The notes beneath the pieces are model-generated. The model made no database searches and was not told where the DNA came from. It saw nothing but the letters and a program-made list of their open reading frames with translations. 64,000 nt of DNA from Blastocatellia bacterium (lineage in GTDB: Bacteria; Acidobacteriota; Blastocatellia; Chloracidobacteriales; Chloracidobacteriaceae), in NCBI GenBank assembly GCA_019695185.1, contig JAIBAN010000023.1:25909-89908 (forward strand), read 5' to 3'. Numbering within the stretch: the stretch's first letter is position 1; every line of letters starts with the position of its first letter. Below, one piece after another: positions 1 to 8,552 of the stretch. The position numbers and the translations under genes were made by a program.

Positions 1-48
1 ATTACTTGTCGGCGTTGGAATCAGGACCAAAGAAACGGGTTTCCGGTT

Positions 49-738
49 ATGGCGCATTTTTCCACCATTATCATTTCGGATGTACATCTTGGCTCCGCCG
101 TCAGCCGGGCGGAGTGCCTCACGGCAATGCTGAAAGAAAACACCTTTGAGCGGTTACTGCTGTTGGGGGACATCTTTGACGACTTGAATTTCAATCGCCT
201 GCGAAAAAGTCATTGGGAAGTGCTTTCGGTGATTCGGGAGTTGACGGACCCGATGACCGGCGTCGAGGTCGTGTGGGTGGAAGGAAACCATGATGAAGGG
301 TTGTCACAGGTGGCTTCGCATCTCATCGGGGTTGAGGTATTGCAGGAATACACCTGGAGTGACCAAGGCCGGAACTTTCTGGCCATTCACGGACATCAAT
401 TTGACCAGTTTATTTCAAATCACGCTTTTATCACGGACGTAGCCGACGGATTCTATAAATTTCTTCAAAGACTTGACCGTGAAGAACAACGCCTCAGCCG
501 CTTCGCCAAGAAAATCAGCAAAACCTGGCTGCGCCAATCTGAAAAAATCGCGCAGCAGGCAACCGAATATGGCCGGCAGCGAGGCGCGGACTATGTGTTT
601 TGCGGTCATACCCATCATTCCATTCGTACCGAATCAAACGGGGTGCGCTATGTCAATTCAGGGTGCTGGACCGATGTCCCGGCCACCTTTATCGGCATCA
701 CACCGGCGGCAGTCAATATTTATCAGTTTGAGAACTGA
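49..738 (+). CDS. UDP-2,3-diacylglucosamine diphosphatase-like metallophosphoesterase
   Basis: A 229-residue calcineurin-type phosphoesterase. The full metal-binding set is visible: D11-x-H13, GDIFDD at 40-45, GNHD at 79-82, H114-G-H116 and GHTHH near 186-190. Known family role: LpxH and its relatives cleave the pyrophosphate of UDP-2,3-diacylglucosamine in lipid A synthesis, but close paralogues act on other phosphodiesters. There is no signal peptide or membrane segment, so it should be cytosolic or membrane-peripheral. It lies just ahead of two betaine-lipid genes on the same strand, so a role in polar-lipid turnover rather than lipid A is possible; that is inference. The stop codon lies in sequence resembling the repeat arm that follows. 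The fold is certain, the substrate is not. Confidence 0.8.
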   Translation: MAHFSTIIISDVHLGSAVSRAECLTAMLKENTFERLLLLGDIFDDLNFNRLRKSHWEVLSVIRELTDPMTGVEVVWVEGNHDEGLSQVASHLIGVEVLQEYTWSDQGRNFLAIHGHQFDQFISNHAFITDVADGFYKFLQRLDREEQRLSRFAKKISKTWLRQSEKIAQQATEYGRQRGADYVFCGHTHHSIRTESNGVRYVNSGCWTDVPATFIGITPAAVNIYQFEN

Positions 739-751
739 GAACGTTTTTTTA

Positions 752-844
752 AGGACTGAGGACTGAGGACTGAGGACTGAGTGAAATTCATTGTTACACC
801 TGTTGAAGGTTTGGCTTCTTTTCTGAGCCTCAGTCCTCAGTCCT
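752..844. repeat. mirrored heptamer array (GGACTGA)
   Basis: Four tandem copies of GGACTGA (752-781), about 46 bp of unrelated sequence, then two or more copies of the reverse complement TCAGTCC (828-844). The right arm ends 13 bp before the btaA start. The two arms could pair into a hairpin. Confidence 0.9.
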
Positions 845-857
845 GGAGAGAGATTTC

Positions 858-2093
858 ATGCCAATAAATTCCGCCCAGCTTCTAAAATCGGCTGTGCATC
901 AGCATGCCGCAACCACGCGACAGGGTGTGCTGGAACGAGTATTTACCTACTATTTCGACGGGTTGGTTTATAACCAGATTTGGGAGGATCCACGGGTTGA
1001 TTTGGCCGCGCTGGAACTCCGGAGCGACAGCCGGGTGCTGACAATTTCTTCCGGCGGTTGCAATATCCTGAACTACCTCACGGCGTTACCCCACGCCATC
1101 ACGGCGGTGGATTTGAACCGGCATCACATGTATCTGACCCGGCTCAAGCTCGCCGCATTGGAGCATCTGCCGGATTATGAAGCCTTTTTCGCCTTTTTCG
1201 GCAAAGGCTCCGGCCCGCAGAATGTGACGAATTACTACCGGTTTCTCCATTACAACCTGGACCCGGAGACCGCCGCATACTGGGGCGGGGCGGAAAATAC
1301 CGAAGCGGCCCGCAAACGCGCTCGCATCCAGTATTTTGCCCGCAATTTTTATGATTATGGCCGCAATGGATACTACCTGCGGTTTTTGCACCGGTTGGCG
1401 CGGATGATGGGAAAAAATCCCGGAATGATTACTTCGGCCCTGTCAGAACGGGAACAGGAACTGATTTTCAAGGAGATGGTGGCACCATTTTTTGACAATT
1501 GGTTTGTGAAGTTTCTTTCCAAGCTGCCCTTTATCGTATTTGGTTTGGGGATTCCCCCCCGGCAATATGAAGCTTTGGCGGCTGATGCACCCAATGGCGA
1601 TGTGCTGGGCATGTACCGCGAGCGAATGCGCAAGCTGGCCTGTGGATTTCCCATCAAAGACAATTATTTCGCCTGGCAGGCTTTTGGACGGCAGTACGAT
1701 TGCGAAAGAAAGCAGGCCCTGCCGGATTATTTGAAAGAGGAATATTACGACCTGCTGCGGGCCAACCTCTGGCGGGTGGATACGGAAATCACCACGTTGA
1801 CCGGGTTTTTACGCCAGCAACCAGCGGAATCCTTTGACCGGTTTGTCTTTCTGGATGCGCAGGACTGGATGAAACCGGAAGAAATCACAGACCTCTGGCA
1901 CGAAGTTGCACGAGTTGGGCGGCCCGGTTCCCGAATCATTTTCCGAACCGCTCCGGCAGCTTCGCCAATTGAAGCCGCGCTGCCTGTTTCCTTGCGCAAA
2001 CGGTTTCAATATGACGGGATTCGCTCCCGTGAGCTGTTTGACCAGGACCGGGCGTCCATTTACGGCGGGTTTCACCTGTATCAGCTCATGTAA
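858..2093 (+). CDS. btaA: BtaA-like S-adenosylmethionine:diacylglycerol 3-amino-3-carboxypropyltransferase (DUF3419)
   Basis: A 411-residue protein of the DUF3419/BtaA family. BtaA moves the 3-amino-3-carboxypropyl group of AdoMet onto diacylglycerol, giving diacylglyceryl-homoserine, the first step to the phosphorus-free betaine lipid DGTS. Visible family signs: an AdoMet-binding region with SSGGCNILNYL followed by an acidic AVDLNRHH turn near residue 90, a central YYDLLRANLWRVDTEI stretch, and a late FLDAQDWM strand. A GGAGAG Shine-Dalgarno lies 8 bp before the ATG. The methyltransferase expected for the second step follows 22 bp downstream, which supports the call. The pair would be most useful under phosphate limitation, but no pho box was recognised. 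Confidence 0.85.
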   Translation: MPINSAQLLKSAVHQHAATTRQGVLERVFTYYFDGLVYNQIWEDPRVDLAALELRSDSRVLTISSGGCNILNYLTALPHAITAVDLNRHHMYLTRLKLAALEHLPDYEAFFAFFGKGSGPQNVTNYYRFLHYNLDPETAAYWGGAENTEAARKRARIQYFARNFYDYGRNGYYLRFLHRLARMMGKNPGMITSALSEREQELIFKEMVAPFFDNWFVKFLSKLPFIVFGLGIPPRQYEALAADAPNGDVLGMYRERMRKLACGFPIKDNYFAWQAFGRQYDCERKQALPDYLKEEYYDLLRANLWRVDTEITTLTGFLRQQPAESFDRFVFLDAQDWMKPEEITDLWHEVARVGRPGSRIIFRTAPAASPIEAALPVSLRKRFQYDGIRSRELFDQDRASIYGGFHLYQLM

Positions 2094-2115
2094 TGTTCCA
2101 AATGCGGTTTTGAAT

Positions 2116-2790
2116 ATGTTTTCCCAAACCGAAAAAATGGACCGGATGTATCGCTATCAGCGGCACATTTATGACCTGACACGGGCTTATTACCTGCTCG
2201 GACGGGACCGCCTGCTGGAGCGCATGACAATCCGTCCGGGTGACCGGGTGCTGGAAGTCGGCTGTGGCACCGCCCGGAACCTCATCCGGCTGGCTCAGAA
2301 ATATCCCTTGACCTTTTTTTACGGGATTGATGCTTCGGAAGTAATGCTGGCCACGGCCCGGACCAACATTGAACGGGCAGGGCTGGTGGATAATATCGAA
2401 CTCCAGCCGTGTTGTGCCGAAGACCTCCATCACCGGGCCACGTTCCACTTGCCGCTCCCCTTTGATGCCATCTTTTTTTCCTACTCGCTTTCAATGATTC
2501 CCACATGGCAACCCGCGCTGGAAAAGGCGTTGGAAAACCTGAAACCCGGAAAAACGCTCTCCATTGTGGATTTTTGGGACCAGCGCGGGTTGCCTATCTG
2601 GTTTCGGCGGGTGCTGACGCAGTGGCTGGGCCTTTTTGGTGTGCATCACAAGCCGGAACTGCTGTCGTTTCTGGCTGAACTCCAGCATGCCCAAGAGGGA
2701 GCTTTCGCCGTCGAATCGGTCGCCCGTGGCTATGCTTTTCTGGCGTTCTTCCAAAAACAACCTGCCCCTGAGTTCATCATCAGGGCCTGA
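2116..2790 (+). CDS. btaB: BtaB-like diacylglyceryl-homoserine N-methyltransferase
   Basis: A class I AdoMet methyltransferase of 224 residues. Motif I is LEVGCGTARNL around residues 46-56, followed by an acidic GIDASEVML loop and a post-motif SYSLSMIP strand. BtaB adds three methyl groups to the homoserine nitrogen of the BtaA product to complete DGTS. The frame is open far upstream inside btaA, but the ATG at 2116, just after the btaA stop, starts the conserved part; a second ATG at 2137 is possible. No clear ribosome-binding site is seen, so translational coupling to btaA is likely. A different small-molecule methyltransferase cannot be excluded from motifs alone, but the neighbour makes BtaB the best reading. 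Confidence 0.8.
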   Translation: MFSQTEKMDRMYRYQRHIYDLTRAYYLLGRDRLLERMTIRPGDRVLEVGCGTARNLIRLAQKYPLTFFYGIDASEVMLATARTNIERAGLVDNIELQPCCAEDLHHRATFHLPLPFDAIFFSYSLSMIPTWQPALEKALENLKPGKTLSIVDFWDQRGLPIWFRRVLTQWLGLFGVHHKPELLSFLAELQHAQEGAFAVESVARGYAFLAFFQKQPAPEFIIRA

Positions 2791-2847
2791 GCGCCGGTTG
2801 GTTTCTTTCTCCCAGACAGACTTCGCAGCGGTGGCATTTTCCGTATA

Positions 2848-4599
2848 ATGCCGCGCATGACCGCAACCGTCGTTTTACATGATGCTGCCTCTCGAATGTG
2901 GCTCCGCTTCCAAAACCCATTGGAGGTGGTAACGGCTGACTGCCTTGACGCCGTTGGGCCTGCGTTGCAGCGGGTGGAAACCAAGGTCAATCGGGACCGG
3001 TGCTGGGCGGCGGGTTTTGTCAGTTACGAAGCCGCACCAGCCTTTGACCTGGCACTGCGGGCCCAGCCACCCGGTTCCTTTCCGTTGCTCTGGTTTGGGT
3101 TGTATCAGGCTCCGGAGGAAATTTCCCTTCCTGCTGCCAGTACAACCGATTTGGTTGTCACCGATTGGGTTCCCGATTTGGCGCAGAACGAATACAACCA
3201 GGCTTTTGAACAACTCAAACATCATCTGTCCAAAGGGGAAATCTATCAGGCGAACTATACCTTCCGGCTTCGTTCGGCGTTTGAAGGAGACGCCTGGAGC
3301 CTGTTTCTCAAGGTGGCCGCAGCCCAACAGGCGGATTTTGCGGCTTTTGTGGATACGGGGCGGTTTGCCGTCTGTTCGGCTTCGCCGGAACTTTTTTTTG
3401 AGTTGAAAGAGGGCACGTTGACTTCGCGTCCCATGAAAGGCACGGCGGCTCGTGCCTGGACCCAGGCCGATGACTTGCGGCGGGCGGAATGGCTGCACCA
3501 GTCCGAGAAAAACCGGGCGGAAAACATCATGATTGTGGACATGATTCGCAATGATATGGGGCGTATCGCCCGGATTGGCAGCGTCACCGTTCCCCGGCTG
3601 TTTGACCTGGAGCGCTATCCTACTGTCTGGCAGATGACCTCGACCGTCACAGCCGAAACCACTGCTTCACTGGCGGACATTTTCAAGGCCCTCTTTCCCT
3701 GCGCTTCAATTACCGGGGCCCCCAAAGCACGGGCCATGCAGGTGATTCAGAGCCTGGAACCGGAACCACGTCATATTTACACGGGAAGCATTGGTTTTTT
3801 GGCTCCGGGACGGCGGGCGCAATTCAATGTGGCCATTCGGACGGTTTTGGTGGACCGGGAAAACCGGCAGGCGGAATATGGTGTGGGTGGGGGAATTGTC
3901 TGGGATTCCAGATTGGGTGACGAATACGAGGAATGCCTGACCAAAGCCCAGGTGTTGACCCGGCCCCGCTTGGAATTTCAGCTTTTTGAAACCCTGCTTT
4001 GGACACCTGCCGAAGGCTATTTCCTCTTGCCGTATCACCTGGAACGGCTACGGGCTTCCGTTGCCTATTTTGGTTTCAGTCTGGATGAGTCTGCCGTCCT
4101 GGAGCGGCTTAACCGGCTGGCCCAATCCTTTCCGGACGAACCCTGCCGGGTCAAACTGATACTGGCCCGGAATGGAACGCTGACAGGCGCTTTTGTTCCC
4201 TTAATAGCTGGGCACAATCAGGAACCGGTCCGGCTGGGGCTGGCCCGCCAACCGGTGGATTCGACCAACCTCTTGCTCTATCACAAAACCACCTCGCGGA
4301 AACTGTATGAAGATGCGCTGGCCAGCCGTCCCGATTGTGAAGACGTGGCACTCTGGAACGAGCGCGGCGAAATCACCGAAGCCACCATTGCCAACCTGGT
4401 CGTCCGGCTGCATGGCGAACTGGTCACGCCTCCGGTTGCCTCCGGACTGTTGGCGGGAACCTATCGGGCCTTCCTGTTGGACCAGAAAAAAATCCGCGAA
4501 CGGGTGATTCCGGTCGCGGACTTTTTGAAATGTGAGGAAATTTTTGTGGTCAACTCAGTCCGGAAATGGCGCAAAGCCGTTTTGTCAGTGGCAGGTTGA
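2848..4599 (+). CDS. pabB: aminodeoxychorismate synthase component I / 4-amino-4-deoxychorismate lyase fusion
   Basis: A 583-residue bifunctional protein for 4-aminobenzoate (folate) synthesis. Residues 1 to about 370 are the chorismate-binding PabB part, with SRPMKGTA (the family PIKGT region), NRAENIMIVDMIRND, FPCASITGAPK and the closing YGVGGGIVWDS. Residues from about 373 are a PLP-dependent PabC lyase part, with FETLLW, LPYHLERL, a TSRKLYEDAL segment and ITEATIANLVV. PabB uses ammonia from a PabA amidotransferase, which is not in this window. Two in-frame ATGs (2848 and 2857) lie together and neither has a clear Shine-Dalgarno. Such fusions are well known. The gap to btaB is 57 bp, so it may be cotranscribed with the lipid genes. 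Confidence 0.88.
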   Translation: MPRMTATVVLHDAASRMWLRFQNPLEVVTADCLDAVGPALQRVETKVNRDRCWAAGFVSYEAAPAFDLALRAQPPGSFPLLWFGLYQAPEEISLPAASTTDLVVTDWVPDLAQNEYNQAFEQLKHHLSKGEIYQANYTFRLRSAFEGDAWSLFLKVAAAQQADFAAFVDTGRFAVCSASPELFFELKEGTLTSRPMKGTAARAWTQADDLRRAEWLHQSEKNRAENIMIVDMIRNDMGRIARIGSVTVPRLFDLERYPTVWQMTSTVTAETTASLADIFKALFPCASITGAPKARAMQVIQSLEPEPRHIYTGSIGFLAPGRRAQFNVAIRTVLVDRENRQAEYGVGGGIVWDSRLGDEYEECLTKAQVLTRPRLEFQLFETLLWTPAEGYFLLPYHLERLRASVAYFGFSLDESAVLERLNRLAQSFPDEPCRVKLILARNGTLTGAFVPLIAGHNQEPVRLGLARQPVDSTNLLLYHKTTSRKLYEDALASRPDCEDVALWNERGEITEATIANLVVRLHGELVTPPVASGLLAGTYRAFLLDQKKIRERVIPVADFLKCEEIFVVNSVRKWRKAVLSVAG

Positions 4600-4661
4600 A
4601 CCCGAAATCACAGGCTCAGGCAGTTGCCCTCCTGCATCCGTTTTTGCCTGCCCAAACTGTT

Positions 4662-6608
4662 TCACTTTCGACGAATAACGGTAAAGCTGGGGCCCACGGT
4701 AAAGCCTCTGGGACCGGAAACGAAAATTTGCCCGGTGGTTGCGGTGGGTGGAACGAAAAACGTAATTTGGGTGGGCGCGTCAACCGTAAATGTTGCCGAA
4801 GCCCCGTTGACCGTCACAAGAGTGGCTCCATCAAAGTTGGCTCCTGAAATGGTAACTCTGGTTCCTGCGATTCCAATCAATGGCGAAACCGAGGTAATGA
4901 ATGGACCTTTTTGGAGCGGGGTGCTGCCGAGGGTAAACGTAGTGGTGGCGACCAGTCCGCAATTGTCAGTAGCCGAGACCGTGATGGGAAACACTCCGAT
5001 ACTGGTCGGAAGTAGCGTAACCACACCGGTGGAAGGGATAATGGAAAGATTTCCGGTAAAGCCCCCTCCGGCGGAAACCGTCACCGAGACAACGGTTCCG
5101 TTATCGCTGGGCGACACCGTTGGGGAAACGGTAATCGGATTTCCCTGGTACACCGTGACGGAAGGATAGGAACCCAGCGTCACGGGCGCGTTGGGAAAAA
5201 TGGTAATCAACAGATTGGCGTTTGTAATATTGCCATCACCATCAGTAACCGTGAACGGAACCGTCAGGTCTCCCACGGCAACATCGCAGGTGACGGTAAT
5301 CAAGGCACTCACCGTACCGGCATCATTGGTCAGGTTGGAGATTCCCAGTCCGGGAGGAAGGGCCGGGAAGTTCGTCACAAGCTGGCCGTTCGGTGTTTCC
5401 GCATCAAAAACCAGGGCAATCGGGTCCACCCGACCGGCGCTTCCCTGTTGCCGGGAAAGACCATTGGCGGTTCGCACCGTTGGAGCCGTTCCAGTGGTGC
5501 CTTTATTGAACAACAGGGTCAAATTGGCATTGTTACGACCCTTGGCAATCAAATCCGGGCGACCATCAAGGTTAAAATCCGCCACTTCGACCGATTGACC
5601 GCCCCAGCCAAGCTCATAATTTTCCACCATACTTGGGAGATACCCGGCGGTTCCGTTTCCCGCAAGCAGAACTGCCTTGTGGTCATTGGCACTCAGAATC
5701 AGGAAATCAGGTTTGCCATCCAGGTTAAAGTCACTTGAGACAAGGGAAGCGGGATTGAGGTTGGCGTACCCGGAAAGCGGCACCGCTGGCTGGCTGGCAA
5801 ACCCGCCCTTTTCAGTTCCCAACCAGATTAAGAGTTCCCTGGCTGTCAGGTTGAGGGTGGCCAGGTCGCTGACCCCATCCTGGTTGAAATCGCCACAGGT
5901 CAGGCTTTGTGCGTTGGTTTCAGTCGGGAACAGCAACTCGGTCCCGGCTTCAAAGCCGCCAAACCCATTTCCTTTGAAGGTGCGCAACCGATTGGCGGAG
6001 TGCAACGCCAGCCCCAGGTCCGGATGGTTGTCCCGGTTGAAATCCCCTGTGACCAGAGTCATGTCATTGACCAACCCGACCGGCAAAACGGAGGCCAGCA
6101 TAAAACCACTTTGGGCATCACCCAGGAAAATCCGTACATCGCCAACCACCGAGTCGGCTAGGGCAAGGTCGGGATTGCCGTCCTGATTGAAATCATCCAC
6201 CCGGAGCGACGAGGGGGCCGGTCCGGTTGCAATCGGCGGAATTGCCGCCGGGGTAAAATGTCCGTTTCCATCTCCGGTAAAAATGGTGATGTCGGCGGTT
6301 GTCGCCCGCGCCACGGCCAAGTCGGGAATCCGGTCGTGGTTGAAATCGCCTACTCCGAGACAACGTAAACCGGGACTGGCTGAAACCGTGGAGTCAACCG
6401 CCTGTCGGAAATGAAAATTGCCTTGGGTGGCATTGAAAAAACGCGAAGTGCTAAAAGAACCTGACTGAAAAGCAGGTGCTGAAAAGGTACTGTTGAGGGA
6501 GACACGTGGCGTAAAGGTCACGGCCAAAAGAACAAAAGCAGCAAGTAAGAGCCCGCGTCTCATCCGGAGACGAGCCAAAGAAACAGAGATTCGATTCATA
6601 TTGTGCAT
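4662..6608 (-). CDS. secreted FG-GAP/VCBS-repeat protein with C-terminal IPT/TIG domain
   Basis: A 648-residue exported protein. The N-terminus has an Arg-rich start and a hydrophobic stretch (LLLAAFVLLAVTF), a signal peptide. Residues from about 80 to 370 carry repeated DFNQDGxPDLA-type motifs, the calcium-binding loops of FG-GAP/VCBS seven-bladed propellers; at least six are readable. An Ig/cadherin-like segment follows near 400-560. The last 80 residues (VSPLIGIAGTRVTISGANF onward) match an IPT/TIG domain. Such proteins are extracellular or surface-bound; the ligand cannot be told. A GGAG lies 3 bp before the chosen ATG; another ATG three codons later is equally possible. It appears to stand alone. 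Confidence 0.8.
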   Translation of the reverse strand: MHNMNRISVSLARLRMRRGLLLAAFVLLAVTFTPRVSLNSTFSAPAFQSGSFSTSRFFNATQGNFHFRQAVDSTVSASPGLRCLGVGDFNHDRIPDLAVARATTADITIFTGDGNGHFTPAAIPPIATGPAPSSLRVDDFNQDGNPDLALADSVVGDVRIFLGDAQSGFMLASVLPVGLVNDMTLVTGDFNRDNHPDLGLALHSANRLRTFKGNGFGGFEAGTELLFPTETNAQSLTCGDFNQDGVSDLATLNLTARELLIWLGTEKGGFASQPAVPLSGYANLNPASLVSSDFNLDGKPDFLILSANDHKAVLLAGNGTAGYLPSMVENYELGWGGQSVEVADFNLDGRPDLIAKGRNNANLTLLFNKGTTGTAPTVRTANGLSRQQGSAGRVDPIALVFDAETPNGQLVTNFPALPPGLGISNLTNDAGTVSALITVTCDVAVGDLTVPFTVTDGDGNITNANLLITIFPNAPVTLGSYPSVTVYQGNPITVSPTVSPSDNGTVVSVTVSAGGGFTGNLSIIPSTGVVTLLPTSIGVFPITVSATDNCGLVATTTFTLGSTPLQKGPFITSVSPLIGIAGTRVTISGANFDGATLVTVNGASATFTVDAPTQITFFVPPTATTGQIFVSGPRGFTVGPSFTVIRRK

Positions 6609-6769
6609 TTCTCCAACAAATAGTTTGCAAACCCGTGCTGGTTTGGTTTGCAGGGAAGGGGTTCCCTTTTGAAAAGCTCAGTTGCTGGTTGCACGTTTTG
6701 GAAGCGGGTCATACCGGCGTTTGTGAGGGCACGCCTGCCACACCTCTGGAGTTCCAAAACGGTCTGGAT

Positions 6770-6795
6770 GTTCTGTTTTTATTGAAAAACAGAAC
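6770..6795. terminator. possible transcription terminator hairpin
   Basis: An 11-bp perfect stem, GTTCTGTTTTT / AAAAACAGAAC, with a 4-nt loop, between the phosphatase gene and the FG-GAP gene. The stem itself is T-rich, but no clear T-run follows it on the minus strand, so the terminator role is tentative. Confidence 0.35.
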
Positions 6796-6866
6796 ACCCG
6801 AATCAGGGAAAAGGGGTTGTCGATTTTGAGCTTTGACCGGAACGCGAGAAATGCAGAAAAATTTGG

Positions 6867-7547
6867 TCAGACAGCGGAAGTCGAAAAAAACTTCCGTTCC
6901 AGGGATTGGAAAAGGGGTTCGTCAAATTCGGAGAGAGATTCCAAAATCAGGTCGGCCTGGGTGATTTTGGTACGGTCCACCACTTCGTCAGGAACACAGA
7001 CACAGGTCATTCCGGCAGCTTTGGCGGCGGTGACTCCTGCCGGTGAATCCTCAAACGCCAGGCAATGGGAAGGTTCGACTCCCAGGCGGACAGCCGTCGC
7101 AAGATAGACCGCCGGATGTGGTTTACCGTGGGGCTCAACCTCGGCGGAGTGAAACAACCGGAGTGATGAACCAATCCCCAGCCGCTCAATGGCGGCCCGG
7201 ATAATCCGCGAGTAGGAAGAAGAAGCCACCGCCAGCGGCAGCCCTTTCCGTTCAAAAAAACGGACCAGCTCCAGTGCTCCAGGCTTGGGAATTCCCTGCG
7301 TCAGAACCAGTTCAATTACCCGGTTGACCAGCTTTTCCTCAGCTTCTTCAATGGTTAGAGAGGTCCATGGATGTTCCTGATACCATTGCCGGACCAGAGC
7401 ATCAATTCTCAGTCCGATGGTTTTGGCACAATCGGCATGGGTCAGGGGAACGCCCAAGGCACCGAAGACTTCGACCTGCGCATCGCGCCAAATCGGCTCG
7501 GAGTCAATGAGCAGGCCGTCCATATCAAAAATGATGGCGGAAAACAT
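6867..7547 (-). CDS. hxpB: HAD-superfamily sugar-phosphate phosphatase (hexitol phosphatase HxpB/YniC type)
   Basis: A 226-residue HAD hydrolase. Motif I is FDMDGLLIDSEP at residues 7-18, with nucleophile D8 and acid/base D10. Motif II lies in AVASSSYS, the motif III lysine in GKPHPAVYL, and the acidic motif IV in CLAFEDSPAGV. The cap signature TIGLRIDALVRQWYQEHPW resembles E. coli YniC/HxpB, a phosphatase of 2-deoxyglucose-6-phosphate and hexitol phosphates; beta-phosphoglucomutase relatives are close, so the substrate is inferred. The start codon follows directly on a heptamer repeat arm, with no Shine-Dalgarno. It is transcribed downstream of the WrbA-like gene. Confidence 0.75.
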   Translation of the reverse strand: MFSAIIFDMDGLLIDSEPIWRDAQVEVFGALGVPLTHADCAKTIGLRIDALVRQWYQEHPWTSLTIEEAEEKLVNRVIELVLTQGIPKPGALELVRFFERKGLPLAVASSSYSRIIRAAIERLGIGSSLRLFHSAEVEPHGKPHPAVYLATAVRLGVEPSHCLAFEDSPAGVTAAKAAGMTCVCVPDEVVDRTKITQADLILESLSEFDEPLFQSLERKFFSTSAV

Positions 7548-7550
7548 AAA

Positions 7551-7768
7551 AGGGTTCAGGGTTCAGGGTTCAGGGTTTTCGAATTGAGAATTGAGAATTG
7601 AGAATTGAGAATTACCCAACCTTGAACAGCTTCATTCATGGTAAAAATTGAAATCCGCCGACTGGCTGATGGGCAAATTGAAATCTGGATTTTTTCCAAA
7701 TTCTCAATTCTCAATTCTCAATTCTCAATTCTCAATTCTCAATTCTCAATTCAAAACCCCCGAACCCT
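7551..7768. repeat. nested mirrored heptamer array (GGGTTCA outside, GAATTGA inside)
   Basis: The left side has three GGGTTCA units and then four to five GAATTGA units (7581-7613). After about 85 bp, the right side has seven TCAATTC units (7699-7752) and then a single degenerate AACCCT unit. The order is mirrored, so both unit types can pair. The TAG stop of the WrbA-like gene lies inside the outermost right unit. Confidence 0.9.
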
Positions 7769-8363
7769 AGCTGGCCCGTCCTTTCAAAAACTGTAAGGTA
7801 ATGGTTGCCACCCGCTGGCCATAGAGGCTGGCTGTTTCCAGGTCGCCTTTGGGTGGTGCGGCGGGCGGTTTAACCTGAAAGCTGGCAGCGGCAGGTCCGA
7901 CAAAAGAGCCGACCCGGTTCTGGACTTCCGGCCCTGGTCCTGTTTCAGAATTCATTGAGTCCGGGTCGCTTGCAGCCGGCAGCATCCCGGTTCCCACATA
8001 AATCATGCTGTGTTGCATGGAGTTGATAAAGAGCCCCACCAGAGTATTGAGTTTATCTCCGGAAAAGGAGCTGGAGTTGGTAAAAGCCCCGGCGATTTTA
8101 TCTTTCCACGATTGGGTAAACCATTTGCGGGCTGCTGCTTCGAGGAATTTTTTCATGTCCGCCGACAGATTGCCCATGTAAGTCGGACAACCGAAAATAA
8201 TGGCATCCGCTCCATCGAGTTCATCCAGGCGGCTGGTTGCTTCCTCGGTCGTGAGGAGGAATGCCTCCACGCCGTCCACCCCGGCAGCTCCGGCATGAAC
8301 TGCTTCCGCCTGGAGTTTGGTGTGTCCGAATCCACTGTGATAGACCACATAAACCTTTGCCAT
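7767..8363 (-). CDS. WrbA-like flavodoxin / NAD(P)H:quinone oxidoreductase
   Basis: A 198-residue flavodoxin-fold protein. The FMN phosphate loop is YHSGFGHT (residues 8-15), and GCPTYMGNLSADMKKFLE and AGAFTNSSSFSGDK match the WrbA family, which reduces quinones by two electrons with NAD(P)H and so limits oxidative stress. The ATG at 8363 was chosen because AAGGAAA lies about 11 bp upstream and the flavodoxin strand starts at once; the open frame extends 43 codons further without family similarity. It lies downstream of yceI and marR genes on the same strand, a combination consistent with a MarR-controlled quinone or oxidant response. Confidence 0.8.
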   Translation of the reverse strand: MAKVYVVYHSGFGHTKLQAEAVHAGAAGVDGVEAFLLTTEEATSRLDELDGADAIIFGCPTYMGNLSADMKKFLEAAARKWFTQSWKDKIAGAFTNSSSFSGDKLNTLVGLFINSMQHSMIYVGTGMLPAASDPDSMNSETGPGPEVQNRVGSFVGPAAASFQVKPPAAPPKGDLETASLYGQRVATITLQFLKGRAS

Positions 8364-8552
8364 AACTAAAGTTTCCTTTTGTTGTTGAAGACAGTCAGGG
8401 ACCCCGGACTGGTCCTGAAAACAGGCAACCAGTCCCACTTTCAGCCAAAAATCCGGTGAGAGCTTGAGAAGGCAGGGCAGGGCGGATTGCACTCAGGTCC
8501 GGGCTTTGATTCCCGTCCGGGGCAACCCGCTCTCTCTATATATACTGAATGG

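Noticed and set aside
7551..7768. CRISPR array
   Set aside because: Repeat units are 7 bp, directly adjacent, without spacers, and in mirrored orientation; no cas genes are present.
8478..8526. A tRNA gene or relic (GGGCTTTGATTCCCG followed by GTCCGGGGCA)
   Set aside because: The putative T-arm has only four pairs and an eight-base loop, and no matching 5' acceptor stem or anticodon arm could be found upstream.
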